From contig NZ_RJTX01000004.1 in assembly GCF_003729955.1 (NCBI RefSeq), forward strand, positions 496,001 to 560,000: 64,000 nt of DNA, read 5' to 3'. Origin of the DNA: Chryseobacterium daecheongense (GTDB lineage Bacteria > Bacteroidota > Bacteroidia > Flavobacteriales > Weeksellaceae). This document shows positions 9,601-17,964 of the stretch, in pieces. Numbering within the stretch: the stretch's first letter is position 1; every line of letters starts with the position of its first letter. Under the pieces are notes generated by a model that searched no databases, was not told where the DNA came from, and saw nothing but the letters and a program-made list of their open reading frames with translations. A program made the translations under genes and the position numbers.

Positions 9601-10137
9601 ATGGCTTCACAGGAACTGATCAGAAAATTAGAAGAAACCATAGAAAATATTCCTGATTTTCCCATCCCGGGAATTCAGTTCAAAGATATATCTCCTATAT
9701 TCCTGAACCCTAAACTGTATGAAGAGGTGATTGAGGACCTCGTTGCTTTCAGTAAGGGAAAGGTAGATGCCGTTTGTGGAATAGAAAGCCGCGGTTATTT
9801 ATTTGGAATTGCAATTGCTGTTGCTTTGGAAGTTCCATTTATTTTGATCCGGAAAAAAGGAAAACTTCCACCACCCATTATTTCGGAAAAATATGACCTG
9901 GAATATGGAAGTGCAGAAATAGAAACCCGCGAAGGGCAAATCCAGAAAGGACAGCGTATTCTGATCCATGACGATTTATTGGCAACAGGAGGAACTACAG
10001 AAGCAGCAGCTAAACTTGTAGAAAAGCAAGGAGCCAATGTTTCCCAATTCAGTTTTTTAATTGGATTGAAAGGGTTGAATGGAGATGAAAAGCTAAAAAA
10101 ATTCAGCGCAGAAGTCTATCATATTTTAGAATATTAA
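9601..10137 (+). CDS. apt: Adenine phosphoribosyltransferase
   Basis: This purine-salvage enzyme converts adenine and PRPP to AMP in the cytoplasm. The length of 178 residues is normal. The N-terminus has the family pattern ENIPDFPIPGIQFKDISP. CGIESRGYLFG and the PRPP-binding loop ILIHDDLLATGGTTEAA (about 9958-10010) are both present. The start codon immediately follows the stop of the upstream lipoprotein gene, an unusual zero-gap junction. A hairpin at 10163-10190 ends the transcript. Confidence 0.96.
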   Translation: MASQELIRKLEETIENIPDFPIPGIQFKDISPIFLNPKLYEEVIEDLVAFSKGKVDAVCGIESRGYLFGIAIAVALEVPFILIRKKGKLPPPIISEKYDLEYGSAEIETREGQIQKGQRILIHDDLLATGGTTEAAAKLVEKQGANVSQFSFLIGLKGLNGDEKLKKFSAEVYHILEY

Positions 10138-10162
10138 AGATTTTCAAACTTTATAGATACAG

Positions 10163-10196
10163 GTGCTTTGAGAACTCGTTTTCAAAGCATTTTTAT
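10163..10196 (+). terminator. Terminator after apt
   Basis: A 10-bp stem (gtgctttgag with ttcaaagcat, two G-T pairs) and an 8-base loop, followed by ttttattt. It is 25 bp after the apt stop. Confidence 0.7.
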
Positions 10197-10277
10197 TTAA
10201 TATCTTGAAAATTCTCATAATTAACAGGAATATTATCACTTATCGACTATCATTTATCAATTATCTATGCAAAGTAT

Positions 10278-10308
10278 TTTGTAAATCATTCAGAAACAAT
10301 TAAATTTG
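10278..10308 (+). promoter_or_regulatory. Bacteroidota-type promoter for the TPR-ribH operon
   Basis: TTTG at 10278-10281 and TAAATTTG at 10301-10308 are separated by 19 bp, matching the -33/-7 consensus of the phylum. The ATG of the TPR gene is 21 bp downstream. Confidence 0.75.
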
Positions 10309-10329
10309 CAGTTCAATTTTTAAGAATTT

Positions 10330-11037
10330 ATGGCAAAACTTACAAAGAATGCTCAGAACGAGCAAGAAGGTAAAGAAACAGTGGAGTTTTTTAAAGATCT
10401 TGATAAAGAAGCTTTAAATACTGAAAGATTCCTTGAAAGATATTCAAAACCGTTGAGTATCATCTTTGGGGTATTGATATTAGGGGTATTAGGTTTTTTC
10501 GCCTATAAGCAATTCATTGTGGCTCCTCAAAATGCTGAAGCAGTAAAAAGCTTCCTTGCCGCACAAAAAAACCTTAGCCAAGGAAAAGATAAAGAAGCTT
10601 TAGGAGGAAACTCTGCAGCCAACCCTGGATTCAAAGGTACATACAATGAGTATCCTTCTACAAAAGTGGGTAAACTTTCAGCTTATAATGCGGGTTTATT
10701 GAAATTCAAAGAAGGTAAATTCCAGGAAGCCTACGATCTTTTAGACAAATTTTCATCTGATAACAAAGCATTGATGGCTATGAAATATGGCGCAATGGCA
10801 GATGCAAAATCAGGTCTTAATAAAAATGATGAGGCTCTTTCTCTTCTTGATAAAGCAGCATCTGCTTCTGACGATCCTTATACTACGTATTATTTTACAA
10901 GAAAAGCTGGTATTCTGGCATTAGGATTAAATAAAAAATCTGAAGCTAAGAAATATTTTGCAACTATTGATGAAAAGTATCAGGATTATGACAACGGAAT
11001 GTCTGATTCTTATATTGAAATGACTAAATATTATTAA
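10330..11037 (+). CDS. TPR-containing membrane-anchored protein (YfgM-like)
   Basis: A 235-residue protein with one membrane helix (LSIIFGVLILGVLGFFAYKQF, about residues 42-62), a charged cytoplasmic N-terminus and a C-terminal helical region with tetratricopeptide-like repeats (for example NAGLLKFKEGKFQEAYDLLDKF). The layout resembles YfgM and the TPR_21 family, ancillary factors of periplasmic folding at the Sec translocon; the function here is an inference from that architecture. It is followed 3 bp later by ribH, so the two form an operon driven by the promoter at 10278. Confidence 0.8.
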   Translation: MAKLTKNAQNEQEGKETVEFFKDLDKEALNTERFLERYSKPLSIIFGVLILGVLGFFAYKQFIVAPQNAEAVKSFLAAQKNLSQGKDKEALGGNSAANPGFKGTYNEYPSTKVGKLSAYNAGLLKFKEGKFQEAYDLLDKFSSDNKALMAMKYGAMADAKSGLNKNDEALSLLDKAASASDDPYTTYYFTRKAGILALGLNKKSEAKKYFATIDEKYQDYDNGMSDSYIEMTKYY

Positions 11038-11040
11038 TAT

Positions 11041-11559
11041 ATGGCAACAGTTAATCTTTCAGATTACAAGCCACTTCATATAACCAATGCCGAAGATTTT
11101 TCTATCGGCATTGTTTTTTCTGAGTGGAATGATTTTGTAACCTACAATCTTCGTGACGCTGCTTTGGAAATTCTTGAAAAAGAAGGTGTAAAAGCTGGAA
11201 ACATTAAACTTTTTCCGGTTCCTGGAGCATTTGAACTGAACTATGCGAGCATGCAGCTTTGCAAGGAAAGAAAATACGATGCAGTAATCGCTATCGGATG
11301 TGTTATTCGTGGGGAAACTCCGCATTTTGATTATGTATGTTCCGCAGTAGCGCAGGGAATTAAAGACTGTAACATCCTAACAGATACCCCAACAATCTTC
11401 TGTGTGCTTACAGATGACACCAAAGAACAATCTATTGCCAGAAGCGGTGGAGACTTGGGAAACAAAGGAGTTGAAGCAGCTGTAACAGCTTTAAGAATGA
11501 TCGATTTTAAAAAGAAACTCTCCGATAAAAAAGGAAACATCGGTTTCGGAAACGCATAA
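11041..11559 (+). CDS. ribH: 6,7-dimethyl-8-ribityllumazine synthase
   Basis: This enzyme performs the penultimate step of riboflavin synthesis, condensing 5-amino-6-ribitylaminouracil with 3,4-dihydroxy-2-butanone 4-phosphate. At 172 residues it is normal for the family. Motifs visible are VPGAFELNYA, the active-site segment CVIRGETPHFDYVCSAVAQG (the His is the general catalyst), and FCVLTDDTKEQS. It follows the TPR gene by 3 bp, a linkage with no obvious functional link. No other riboflavin gene lies in the window. Confidence 0.96.
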   Translation: MATVNLSDYKPLHITNAEDFSIGIVFSEWNDFVTYNLRDAALEILEKEGVKAGNIKLFPVPGAFELNYASMQLCKERKYDAVIAIGCVIRGETPHFDYVCSAVAQGIKDCNILTDTPTIFCVLTDDTKEQSIARSGGDLGNKGVEAAVTALRMIDFKKKLSDKKGNIGFGNA

Positions 11560-11578
11560 TTGATCATAAATAATAATA

Positions 11579-11610
11579 GAAAGGCCATTTTTAATGGTCT
11601 TTTTTTATTT
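11579..11610 (+). terminator. Terminator after ribH
   Basis: The arms aaaggccatt and aatggtcttt (one G-T pair) flank a short T loop and are followed by a T run, 20 bp after the ribH stop. Confidence 0.8.
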
Positions 11611-11694
11611 CATTAATGCTAATTGGAAATAATATAAATTATGCAACAATAGCACGTTTTTATTTTTTTTTATTAATCAAACCTCTACAAAAAC

Positions 11695-11702
11695 TATCTT
11701 TG
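11695..11702 (+). promoter_or_regulatory. Candidate -7 element before the LtaS-like gene
   Basis: TATCTTTG fits TAnnTTTG and lies 23 bp before the ATG at 11726. The upstream -33 region is T-rich without an exact TTTG. Confidence 0.5.
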
Positions 11703-11725
11703 CGAAATTAATATACAGTTAACGT

Positions 11726-13804
11726 ATGTATTTACAAAAAATAAAGCCCTTTATCTATTTAGGTGGTTTTTACCTTTTGCTTTCTTTGATCATAAGAATT
11801 GTATTTTTCTTCCATCCCATTACTACAGCCAGCTTTGGGGTATTTGAAATCATAAAGGTCTTATTGCTGGGAATGGTGAATGACGTATTTGTATTCATTC
11901 CGGCAAGTTCTTTTTTGGTATTGTATTTTTTATTCTTGTCGAATTCAAAATATAAAAATCCTTACGGCTATATTATTTTGAGCATTTTAGTTCTTCTTTT
12001 TCTGTATATTTTATTAATTCCTAATAATATTTTCAGGCAATATGGTGGCCCTGTCACCAAAGTCGCCTTAATCTTTGTAGGAATAAAAGCTTTCTTTTTC
12101 GGGTTAATGCTCTTTTTACCTACCAAAAGGATTCAAATCCGTAACGTTCTTTATTGCATTATCATTTCACTCTATGTATTACTGATTGTTTTTAATGCGG
12201 TAAGTGAATATTTCTTCTATAATGAATTCGGTGTCCGTTATAACTTTATCGCAGTGGACTACCTGATCTATACCAATGAAGTCATCGGGAATATTATGGA
12301 AAGCTATCCCGTTGCTCCGCTTTTTATTGCTATCTTTTTAATAACCGCAGGAGTTACATGGTTCATCTATAAAAAAACCAAAGATGAGCTTCTAACATTG
12401 CCTAACCTGAAGCAAAAGTTTGGCTTGTTAAGCATGTACATTGTCTCTGTAGGAATCAGTTTAGTAGTCCTTCCCGCAACAGAACAAATAAGATCATCCA
12501 ATGTTTTTGCTAATGAAATCCAGGCCAATGGAATTCCGAAATTTTACTGGGCATTTACGCATAACGAACTTGATTACTTCCAGTTTTATTCCCAGATCGA
12601 TCAAAAACAGGCGGAACAGAATTTTTTAAGTCAGTATCCACAGCATACTCTTACAAGAAATATCATTTCCGAACAGCCGGAACTTAAAAAGAATGTGGTT
12701 CTAATTTCCATTGAAAGCTTATCTGCCGATTTTATGGAACATTATGGAAATACCCAAAAAGTAACTCCATTTCTTGACAGTCTTGCCAATCAGTCATTGA
12801 TGTTTACCAATCTGTATGCTACCGGAAACAGAACGGTGCGTGGCTTAGAAGCTTTAACGCTTTGTATTCCGCCAACAGCTGGAGAAAGCATCATTAAAAG
12901 AGATGACAATAAGAATAAGTTTACCACAGGAAGTGTTTTCAAATCCAAAGGCTATGATGTAAAGTTCCTATACGGAGGTTACAGCTATTTTGATAATATG
13001 GAAGACTTCTTTGGTGGAAACGGCTATGATATTGTAGACAGAAATAGCTTTAAACCTGAGGAAATCACTTTTGCCAATGTTTGGGGGGTTGCAGATGAAG
13101 ATATGGCTAAAAAAGCTATTCAGGTCATGAATCAGGAAGCAAAATCCGGAAAACCTTTCTTCAATCACTGGATGACAGTTTCAAACCACAGACCTTTCAC
13201 TTATCCTGATGGAAGGATTGATATTCCCGGAAATGCAAAATCCCGTGACGGAGGCGTAAAATATACCGATTATTCCATCAGAAAATTCTTTGAAATGGCT
13301 AAGAAACAGGATTGGTATAAAAACACGGTATTTGTGATCATTGCAGACCACTGCGCATCCAGTGCAGGAAAAACCGAGCTCCCAATGGATAAATACAGAA
13401 TTCCTGCGATGATATTCTCTGAAGGTTTCGTACAACCTCAGAAATTTGATCAACTGATGTCTCAGATCGATGTGATGCCCACTCTTTTCGGAATGTTGAA
13501 TTTCAGCTATACATCCAAGTTTTTAGGACAGGATGTCTTCAAACCGGAATTCCAACCTAAAGCGTATGTTGCCACTTATCAGGATTTGGGATTGATAAAA
13601 GATAATCACTTAACGATTATCTCCCCCGTTAAAAAGGCGAAGCAATATTCATTAGTTCCTGAGAAAAACAATCTGACTCCGGAGTTTAATATTTACTACG
13701 ACGAAAATTTATTGAAGACACCTGAGCAAAAGCTGATTATCGATGCAGTTTCTGCTTATCAGTCAACATCATATTGGTTAAAGACCAAACAGCTTAATCG
13801 GTAA
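11726..13804 (+). CDS. LtaS-like membrane phosphoglycerol transferase/sulfatase family protein
   Basis: A 692-residue protein with about five N-terminal membrane helices (residues 1-225) and a large extracytoplasmic sulfatase-fold domain (about 310-620), the architecture of lipoteichoic acid synthase. Active-site motifs are visible: VVLISIESLSADF with a metal-binding Glu, GNRTVRGLEALTL with the likely Thr nucleophile, HWMTVSNHRPF, and VIIADHCASSAGK supplying Asp and His. Gram-negative bacteria lack lipoteichoic acid, so it more likely transfers a phospho-head group to a periplasmic glycan or lipid; the substrate is unknown. Its last 11 bp overlap the convergent gene at 13794. Confidence 0.9.
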   Translation: MYLQKIKPFIYLGGFYLLLSLIIRIVFFFHPITTASFGVFEIIKVLLLGMVNDVFVFIPASSFLVLYFLFLSNSKYKNPYGYIILSILVLLFLYILLIPNNIFRQYGGPVTKVALIFVGIKAFFFGLMLFLPTKRIQIRNVLYCIIISLYVLLIVFNAVSEYFFYNEFGVRYNFIAVDYLIYTNEVIGNIMESYPVAPLFIAIFLITAGVTWFIYKKTKDELLTLPNLKQKFGLLSMYIVSVGISLVVLPATEQIRSSNVFANEIQANGIPKFYWAFTHNELDYFQFYSQIDQKQAEQNFLSQYPQHTLTRNIISEQPELKKNVVLISIESLSADFMEHYGNTQKVTPFLDSLANQSLMFTNLYATGNRTVRGLEALTLCIPPTAGESIIKRDDNKNKFTTGSVFKSKGYDVKFLYGGYSYFDNMEDFFGGNGYDIVDRNSFKPEEITFANVWGVADEDMAKKAIQVMNQEAKSGKPFFNHWMTVSNHRPFTYPDGRIDIPGNAKSRDGGVKYTDYSIRKFFEMAKKQDWYKNTVFVIIADHCASSAGKTELPMDKYRIPAMIFSEGFVQPQKFDQLMSQIDVMPTLFGMLNFSYTSKFLGQDVFKPEFQPKAYVATYQDLGLIKDNHLTIISPVKKAKQYSLVPEKNNLTPEFNIYYDENLLKTPEQKLIIDAVSAYQSTSYWLKTKQLNR

Positions 13805-14924
13805 TCAAATGAGGAATAAAACGGCTTTGGTTATTCGTGATCAGGTGAGCACTTGCTCTGATCCCGATTCCGGCAGGTTCCTGGCCAATCACCCAACTGC
13901 CGATAACAGGATAATTTCCATCAAAATTAGGAAGATTAAATAATTGCTGATAAATGAATCCTTCCTTTCCATATGCTCCGGAGTTCTGCTCAATCGGAAG
14001 GTTATTTTTATGTAAGGTTACATTCGCTCCTTCTCTTGAATAGATAGGTTTTTTAGCAAAATCTTTCAGATGGCGCGGCTCAAAATAAGATTCCAATAAA
14101 TAAGGATGATTAGGATACATCTCCCAAAGAATCGGTAAAATAGCTTTGGAAGAAAGAAGAATCTTCCAGGCAGGCTCAATCCACTGAGATCTGAAACCAT
14201 TTCTTACCAGCTTTTCTCCAAAACCGTCTTCCAGGATCCACTCATAAGGATACAATTTAAAAATGTATTCCATGATAGATCTGTCTGCTGCTATAAACTC
14301 TTCAATATCTTCTGCCCAGCCAATGTCCTGGATCGGAATAAACTCTGTTTCAAATCCTGCCTGTGCTGCACAATCACGCATATATTCTACATTCGTAACA
14401 TCCTCAATATTGGTCAAAGATGCAAAATAGATATAATGCGGATTCATATAGTTTTTAAGATATTTCCAGTAATCAATCAATTTTTCATGAATAGAGTTGA
14501 ATTGATCTTTATCCGGAAACAACTCCTGAAGCCAATACCATTGGATGACTGAAGCCTCATAAAGCGAGGTAGGAGTATCGGCATTAAACTCAAGTAATTT
14601 TAAATTTTTACCATCAAATCCTAAATCAAATCGTCCATAAATAGAGGGGTGATCTTCTTCCCAAGTTGTAATGATATAATTTCTGAATGATTCCGGAATA
14701 TTGAATCGATACCAGAGATTCTTAGATATCACATAATCAACCGCCTCCAGGCACATTTGCCATAGTTCGGAAGTTGCTTTTTCTATTGTGTTGATTTCCT
14801 CTAAAGAAAATTCATAATGATGACTTTCGTCCCAGTACAGACCTTCTAAAGAATGATAGCCGAATCCTAAACTTTCCAGTTTATGTTCCCAATCCTTACG
14901 GATCACTGATGGTAATCTTTTCAT
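13794..14924 (-). CDS. Glutathionylspermidine synthase-like ATP-grasp protein (YgiC-like)
   Basis: A 376-residue protein of the glutathionylspermidine synthase fold, similar to E. coli YgiC/YjfC, which lack the amidase half. Visible family features are the N-terminal pattern SLGFGYHSLEGLYWDE, FDLGFDGKNLKLLEFNADTPTSLYEAS (ATP-grasp metal/substrate region), KPIYSREGANVTL, and the C-terminal YPVIGSWVIGQEPAGIGIRAS. It is expected to ligate a carboxylate to an amine using ATP; the true substrate is not known. It is the last gene of a three-gene minus-strand operon; the upstream gene ends 3 bp before its start. The 3' end overlaps the LtaS-like gene by 11 bp. Confidence 0.9.
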   Translation of the reverse strand: MKRLPSVIRKDWEHKLESLGFGYHSLEGLYWDESHHYEFSLEEINTIEKATSELWQMCLEAVDYVISKNLWYRFNIPESFRNYIITTWEEDHPSIYGRFDLGFDGKNLKLLEFNADTPTSLYEASVIQWYWLQELFPDKDQFNSIHEKLIDYWKYLKNYMNPHYIYFASLTNIEDVTNVEYMRDCAAQAGFETEFIPIQDIGWAEDIEEFIAADRSIMEYIFKLYPYEWILEDGFGEKLVRNGFRSQWIEPAWKILLSSKAILPILWEMYPNHPYLLESYFEPRHLKDFAKKPIYSREGANVTLHKNNLPIEQNSGAYGKEGFIYQQLFNLPNFDGNYPVIGSWVIGQEPAGIGIRASAHLITNNQSRFIPHLITD

Positions 14925-14927
14925 AAT

Positions 14928-15260
14928 TTATGATGATGCTCTGAATCCGCTTCTTCCCAATACCCCTCTTGAAATACTTCCTTTATATGTATTTCTTCCA
15001 AGATTGGATTTTGAACTTATGGCATCACTGTAATATCCGGCTTTCTGATATGCCCCGTTATTATAAAATCCATAAGGTCTGAATGCATGATACCAAAAAT
15101 ATCCGGGAACAAAACCATGAGTTCTTGTATAAGACGCTGTAGTATCAGATCTCATATATACTTTTTTCTCATTATTCCATTCTCCTTTGGGCTTCTCCTG
15201 GGAACAGGCAGCTAATACCCCGGTAACAAAAAGTAATTTTATAGAGCTAGACTTTTTCAT
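14928..15260 (-). CDS. Small Tyr/Gly/Ser-rich lipoprotein upstream of the ygiC-like gene
   Basis: A 110-residue predicted lipoprotein; the signal peptide ends at GVLAAC. The mature part is rich in Tyr, Gly, Phe and Ser, with YFWYHAFRPYGFYNNGAYQKAG in the middle and a Gly/Ser/Arg-rich C-terminus. In enterobacteria ygiC is paired with ygiB, which also encodes a small aromatic- and Ser-rich lipoprotein-like product; this gene occupies the same position and may be an analogue, an inference from order and composition only. It is 3 bp from its neighbours on either side. Confidence 0.75.
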   Translation of the reverse strand: MKKSSSIKLLFVTGVLAACSQEKPKGEWNNEKKVYMRSDTTASYTRTHGFVPGYFWYHAFRPYGFYNNGAYQKAGYYSDAISSKSNLGRNTYKGSISRGVLGRSGFRASS

Positions 15261-15262
15261 GA

Positions 15263-15589
15263 TTATTGAACCGTTATATAAAATTCATAGTCCTTTTTGA
15301 CATTGGTCGTATGTTCATAGCCGTCCTTATCTCCCACTTCCATGATGGAATCTTTCAAACCCGGAATAGTATCTCTTTTTATAATTTCTCTTACAAGCTT
15401 ATTGTCTTTCCACACTTTGTGTTTGGTAATAAGAACATCTGCGGTATCTATATGCTGTACCGAAAGCTCAGTTTCAATGGATGCATTTTTATCTACACTG
15501 CTCACTTCATCTTCTTTGACCTCTTTCTCATTACAGGCGGTTAACGAAATTACTCCCAGAACCAAAAAATAATACTTAATTTTTCTCAC
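15263..15589 (-). CDS. Small lipoprotein, first gene of the ygiC-like operon
   Basis: A 108-residue predicted lipoprotein with the lipobox in LGVISLTACNEKE. The mature chain is short, acidic near the anchor and predicted to form beta strands (ADVLITKHKVWKDNKLVREIIKRDTIPG and a C-terminal DYEFYITVQ). No family recognised. It begins the operon with the gene at 14928 and the ATP-grasp gene at 13794. On the minus strand TACTTTTG (15617 down to 15610) is a possible -7 element 20 bp upstream. Confidence 0.72.
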   Translation of the reverse strand: MRKIKYYFLVLGVISLTACNEKEVKEDEVSSVDKNASIETELSVQHIDTADVLITKHKVWKDNKLVREIIKRDTIPGLKDSIMEVGDKDGYEHTTNVKKDYEFYITVQ

Positions 15590-15667
15590 TTTTTAATCGT
15601 AAATTTTCACAAAAGTAATTATAATAATGATTTTAATTTTAAATTTACAAACAAAAATTATTTTACT

Positions 15668-16522
15668 ATGAAATGGACAGACGACAGAGGTGGTAATGTA
15701 GAAGACAGACGAGGACTGGGAGGCAGTGGTGCCATTGTAGGTGGTGGACTCGGAACTCTTATTATCGCTGCAATTGTATTTTTCTTAGGAGGCGACCCAT
15801 CCTCTATCCTTTCTTCCGGAATGGGAAACAGTTCTCCTCAAACCGAGCAAAGAGAACTCAATGCCAATGAAAAAAAGATTGGAGAGATGGTAGACATGAT
15901 GGGAAAATGGAATATCATTACTTGGAATCAGATTTTCAAAGAAAATGGAATGAATTATACTCCTCCTAAAATCGTACTTTTTGAAAACACAACCCAATCA
16001 GGCTGTGGAACAGCACAATCTGCCATGGGACCGTTTTATTGTCCGGCCGACCAAACTGTTTATATGGATATGAGTTTCTTTAATGAGCTACAACAGCGGT
16101 TTGGCGCACAAGTTACAGAGTTTACTGTTGCTTATGTTCTTGCTCATGAAGTTGGCCATCATGTCCAAACACTTTTAGGAACCACTCAAAAAGTAGATGC
16201 TTTAAGAAGAAGCGGAAGATATTCTGAAGCGGACATGAACAGGGTCTCTGTTGCCACCGAATTACAGGCAGATTTTTATGCAGGAGTTTGGGCCAGACAA
16301 ACAGACAATAGAGAAAAGATTTTAGAACCAGGAGATATTGAAGCCGCAATAGAAGCAGCGCAGGCTGTTGGAGACGATAATATCCAAAAAAGATCACAAG
16401 GATATGTAGATCAGGAAAGTTTTACTCATGGCTCATCTGCTCAGCGTAAAGAATGGTTCATGAAAGGATATAATACCGGAGATATCAGACAAGGAGACAC
16501 CTTCAATCAACTTTTGAGATAA
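15668..16522 (+). CDS. Neutral zinc metallopeptidase (YpfJ/KPN_02809 family)
   Basis: A 284-residue membrane-anchored protein of the neutral zinc metallopeptidase family. It starts with the characteristic MKWTDDRGGNVEDRRG, has one membrane helix at about residues 25-45, and has the zinc motif HEVGHHVQ at about 16144-16167. ATELQADFYAGVW follows, where the Glu is the likely third zinc ligand. SGCGTAQSAMGPFYCPADQTVYMD is also typical of the family. The physiological substrate is unknown. It is transcribed divergently from the ygiC-like operon. Confidence 0.92.
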   Translation: MKWTDDRGGNVEDRRGLGGSGAIVGGGLGTLIIAAIVFFLGGDPSSILSSGMGNSSPQTEQRELNANEKKIGEMVDMMGKWNIITWNQIFKENGMNYTPPKIVLFENTTQSGCGTAQSAMGPFYCPADQTVYMDMSFFNELQQRFGAQVTEFTVAYVLAHEVGHHVQTLLGTTQKVDALRRSGRYSEADMNRVSVATELQADFYAGVWARQTDNREKILEPGDIEAAIEAAQAVGDDNIQKRSQGYVDQESFTHGSSAQRKEWFMKGYNTGDIRQGDTFNQLLR

Positions 16523-16544
16523 GCTTGATTAATAGATAAAAATT

Positions 16545-16576
16545 AAACCCTGAAGAAATTCTTCAGGGTTTTTTAT
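16545..16576. terminator. Bidirectional terminator between convergent genes
   Basis: Perfect stem aaaccctgaag / cttcagggttt with a 5-base loop, followed by T on the plus strand and preceded by A-rich sequence. It serves the metallopeptidase gene and probably the GLPGLI gene coming from the other side. Confidence 0.85.
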
Positions 16577-17439
16577 TATTGCAATTCGATTGGATTACTG
16601 TTTTTCTTTACCTCTTCTTTGATTCTATCCTCCATTCTTTTTCTCATCTCAGCAGGATTTTGATTTCCGCCGCCAAAGCCGCCACCGCCACCACGGTTTC
16701 CTCCTCCGATTCTGGTCTGATTAAAGCCACCACTTTGGCCCTGGCTCATGAAAGACATCGGATCTTCTATGAATTTTTTCTGCTGCTTCACAAAATCAGC
16801 TCTTTTTACCTTAACGGTATTTCCAAACTGATTCAAAGTAGGAAATTCTGCAATTTTAAAATTTTTCATTAAATCAAAAGAATAATCCCCTTTATCATCC
16901 TCCACTTTTACAATCAGTCCAGGAAGTCCCCCGAATTTGTAGGGTCCATCCTGATAAGGCAGATCAGTAGTGAACCAAGCGGTCCATTTTCTCCCTGCAA
17001 AGTCTGTTTCGGCTTTCTGCACTTTATACTCACCTATTTTTGTAGTTTCGGAGGAAATCTTCCAGTTCAGCGGTCTGTCTTCTTCATAACTGTAAATATC
17101 CCTTCCTATCCTGTCTTTAAAAAAGGTTTTCTGATTGGTTTTATCTTTTTCAACGGTGTAATTGATATTGGATCTTAAACTTTCCATCTGATCTCTGTTG
17201 ATACTTCCTCTTCCGCCACCTCCCTGAAATGCTTTTTGCAAAATAGAGTCTCTTTTTATCCTGTTTTCAGAATAAAAAACTGATTTTTCCGGGGAAATAT
17301 CCAAATATGCATTTTCTGTTGTTACATTTTTGGGATCAGAAGCGTCTGATTTCATGGTTACCTGATACACAAACCTGTTGGTCTGGGCAAAAACAGTCTG
17401 CATGAATAGCGCTAAAGCAATGATGCCTAATTTTTTCAT
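16576..17439 (-). CDS. GLPGLI family secreted protein with Gly-rich C-terminal region
   Basis: The second GLPGLI protein in the window (287 residues). It has a signal peptide ending at VFAQ, the block GRKWTAWFTTDLPYQDGPYKFGGLPGLIVKVED at about 16890-16990, and a Gly/Asn/Gln-rich stretch (residues about 235-260, GGGNRGGGGGFGGGNQ). It ends KKNSNPIELQ, like the paralogue at 7481-8365. A smaller Gly-rich insertion GGGGRGS lies near residue 74. Function is unknown. On the minus strand TAACTTTG (17485 down to 17478) is a candidate -7 element. Confidence 0.9.
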   Translation of the reverse strand: MKKLGIIALALFMQTVFAQTNRFVYQVTMKSDASDPKNVTTENAYLDISPEKSVFYSENRIKRDSILQKAFQGGGGRGSINRDQMESLRSNINYTVEKDKTNQKTFFKDRIGRDIYSYEEDRPLNWKISSETTKIGEYKVQKAETDFAGRKWTAWFTTDLPYQDGPYKFGGLPGLIVKVEDDKGDYSFDLMKNFKIAEFPTLNQFGNTVKVKRADFVKQQKKFIEDPMSFMSQGQSGGFNQTRIGGGNRGGGGGFGGGNQNPAEMRKRMEDRIKEEVKKNSNPIELQ

Positions 17440-17525
17440 TGTACGGTTAATTTAGTATTTGGATTTCAAAATATTATCAAAGTTAAAGCCATCAATAATA
17501 AAAATCGATAAAATAAAAATGCCGA

Positions 17526-17557
17526 TTTGAATTTCCTAATTATTGTTCGTATTTTTG
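17526..17557 (+). promoter_or_regulatory. Promoter of the suf operon
   Basis: TTTG at 17526-17529 and TATTTTTG at 17550-17557 are spaced by 20 bp, near the Bacteroidota optimum. The first gene starts 28 bp downstream. No binding site for an IscR-type regulator was recognised. Confidence 0.62.
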
Positions 17558-17585
17558 CATCATTAAATCATTCTAAATAAATACA

Positions 17586-17915
17586 ATGATAAAAGTATCA
17601 GATTACGCAAAGGAAAAAGCCATCCAGCTGATGACGGAAGATGGTTTTAACCCTGCTAACGATTATATAAGAGTAGGAGTAAAAAGCGGAGGATGCTCTG
17701 GTTTAGAATATGTTTTGAAGTTTGACAATCAAAAAATGGATACAGACCAGATTTTTGAAGACAATGGAATCAAAATTATTGTAGATAAAAAATCAATTCT
17801 CTACTTAGCAGGGACAACTCTGGAATATTCCGGAGGATTGAATGGAAAAGGATTTGTTTTTAACAATCCGAATGCAGCCAGAACGTGTGGTTGCGGAGAA
17901 AGTTTTAGCTTGTAA
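17586..17915 (+). CDS. sufA: Iron-sulfur cluster assembly A-type carrier (HesB/IscA family)
   Basis: An A-type Fe-S carrier of 109 residues that receives clusters from the SufBCD scaffold and passes them to apoproteins. The three conserved cysteines are present: GCSGLEY at about 17692-17712, and CGCGESF near the C-terminus. It is the first gene of the suf operon, 49 bp before sufB. The symbol is by position and family; A-type carriers cannot be told apart from sequence alone. Confidence 0.92.
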   Translation: MIKVSDYAKEKAIQLMTEDGFNPANDYIRVGVKSGGCSGLEYVLKFDNQKMDTDQIFEDNGIKIIVDKKSILYLAGTTLEYSGGLNGKGFVFNNPNAARTCGCGESFSL

Positions 17916-17964
17916 AATACAAAAGATTAAAAGACATTAACTGTCTGAAATCTAACACAATATA

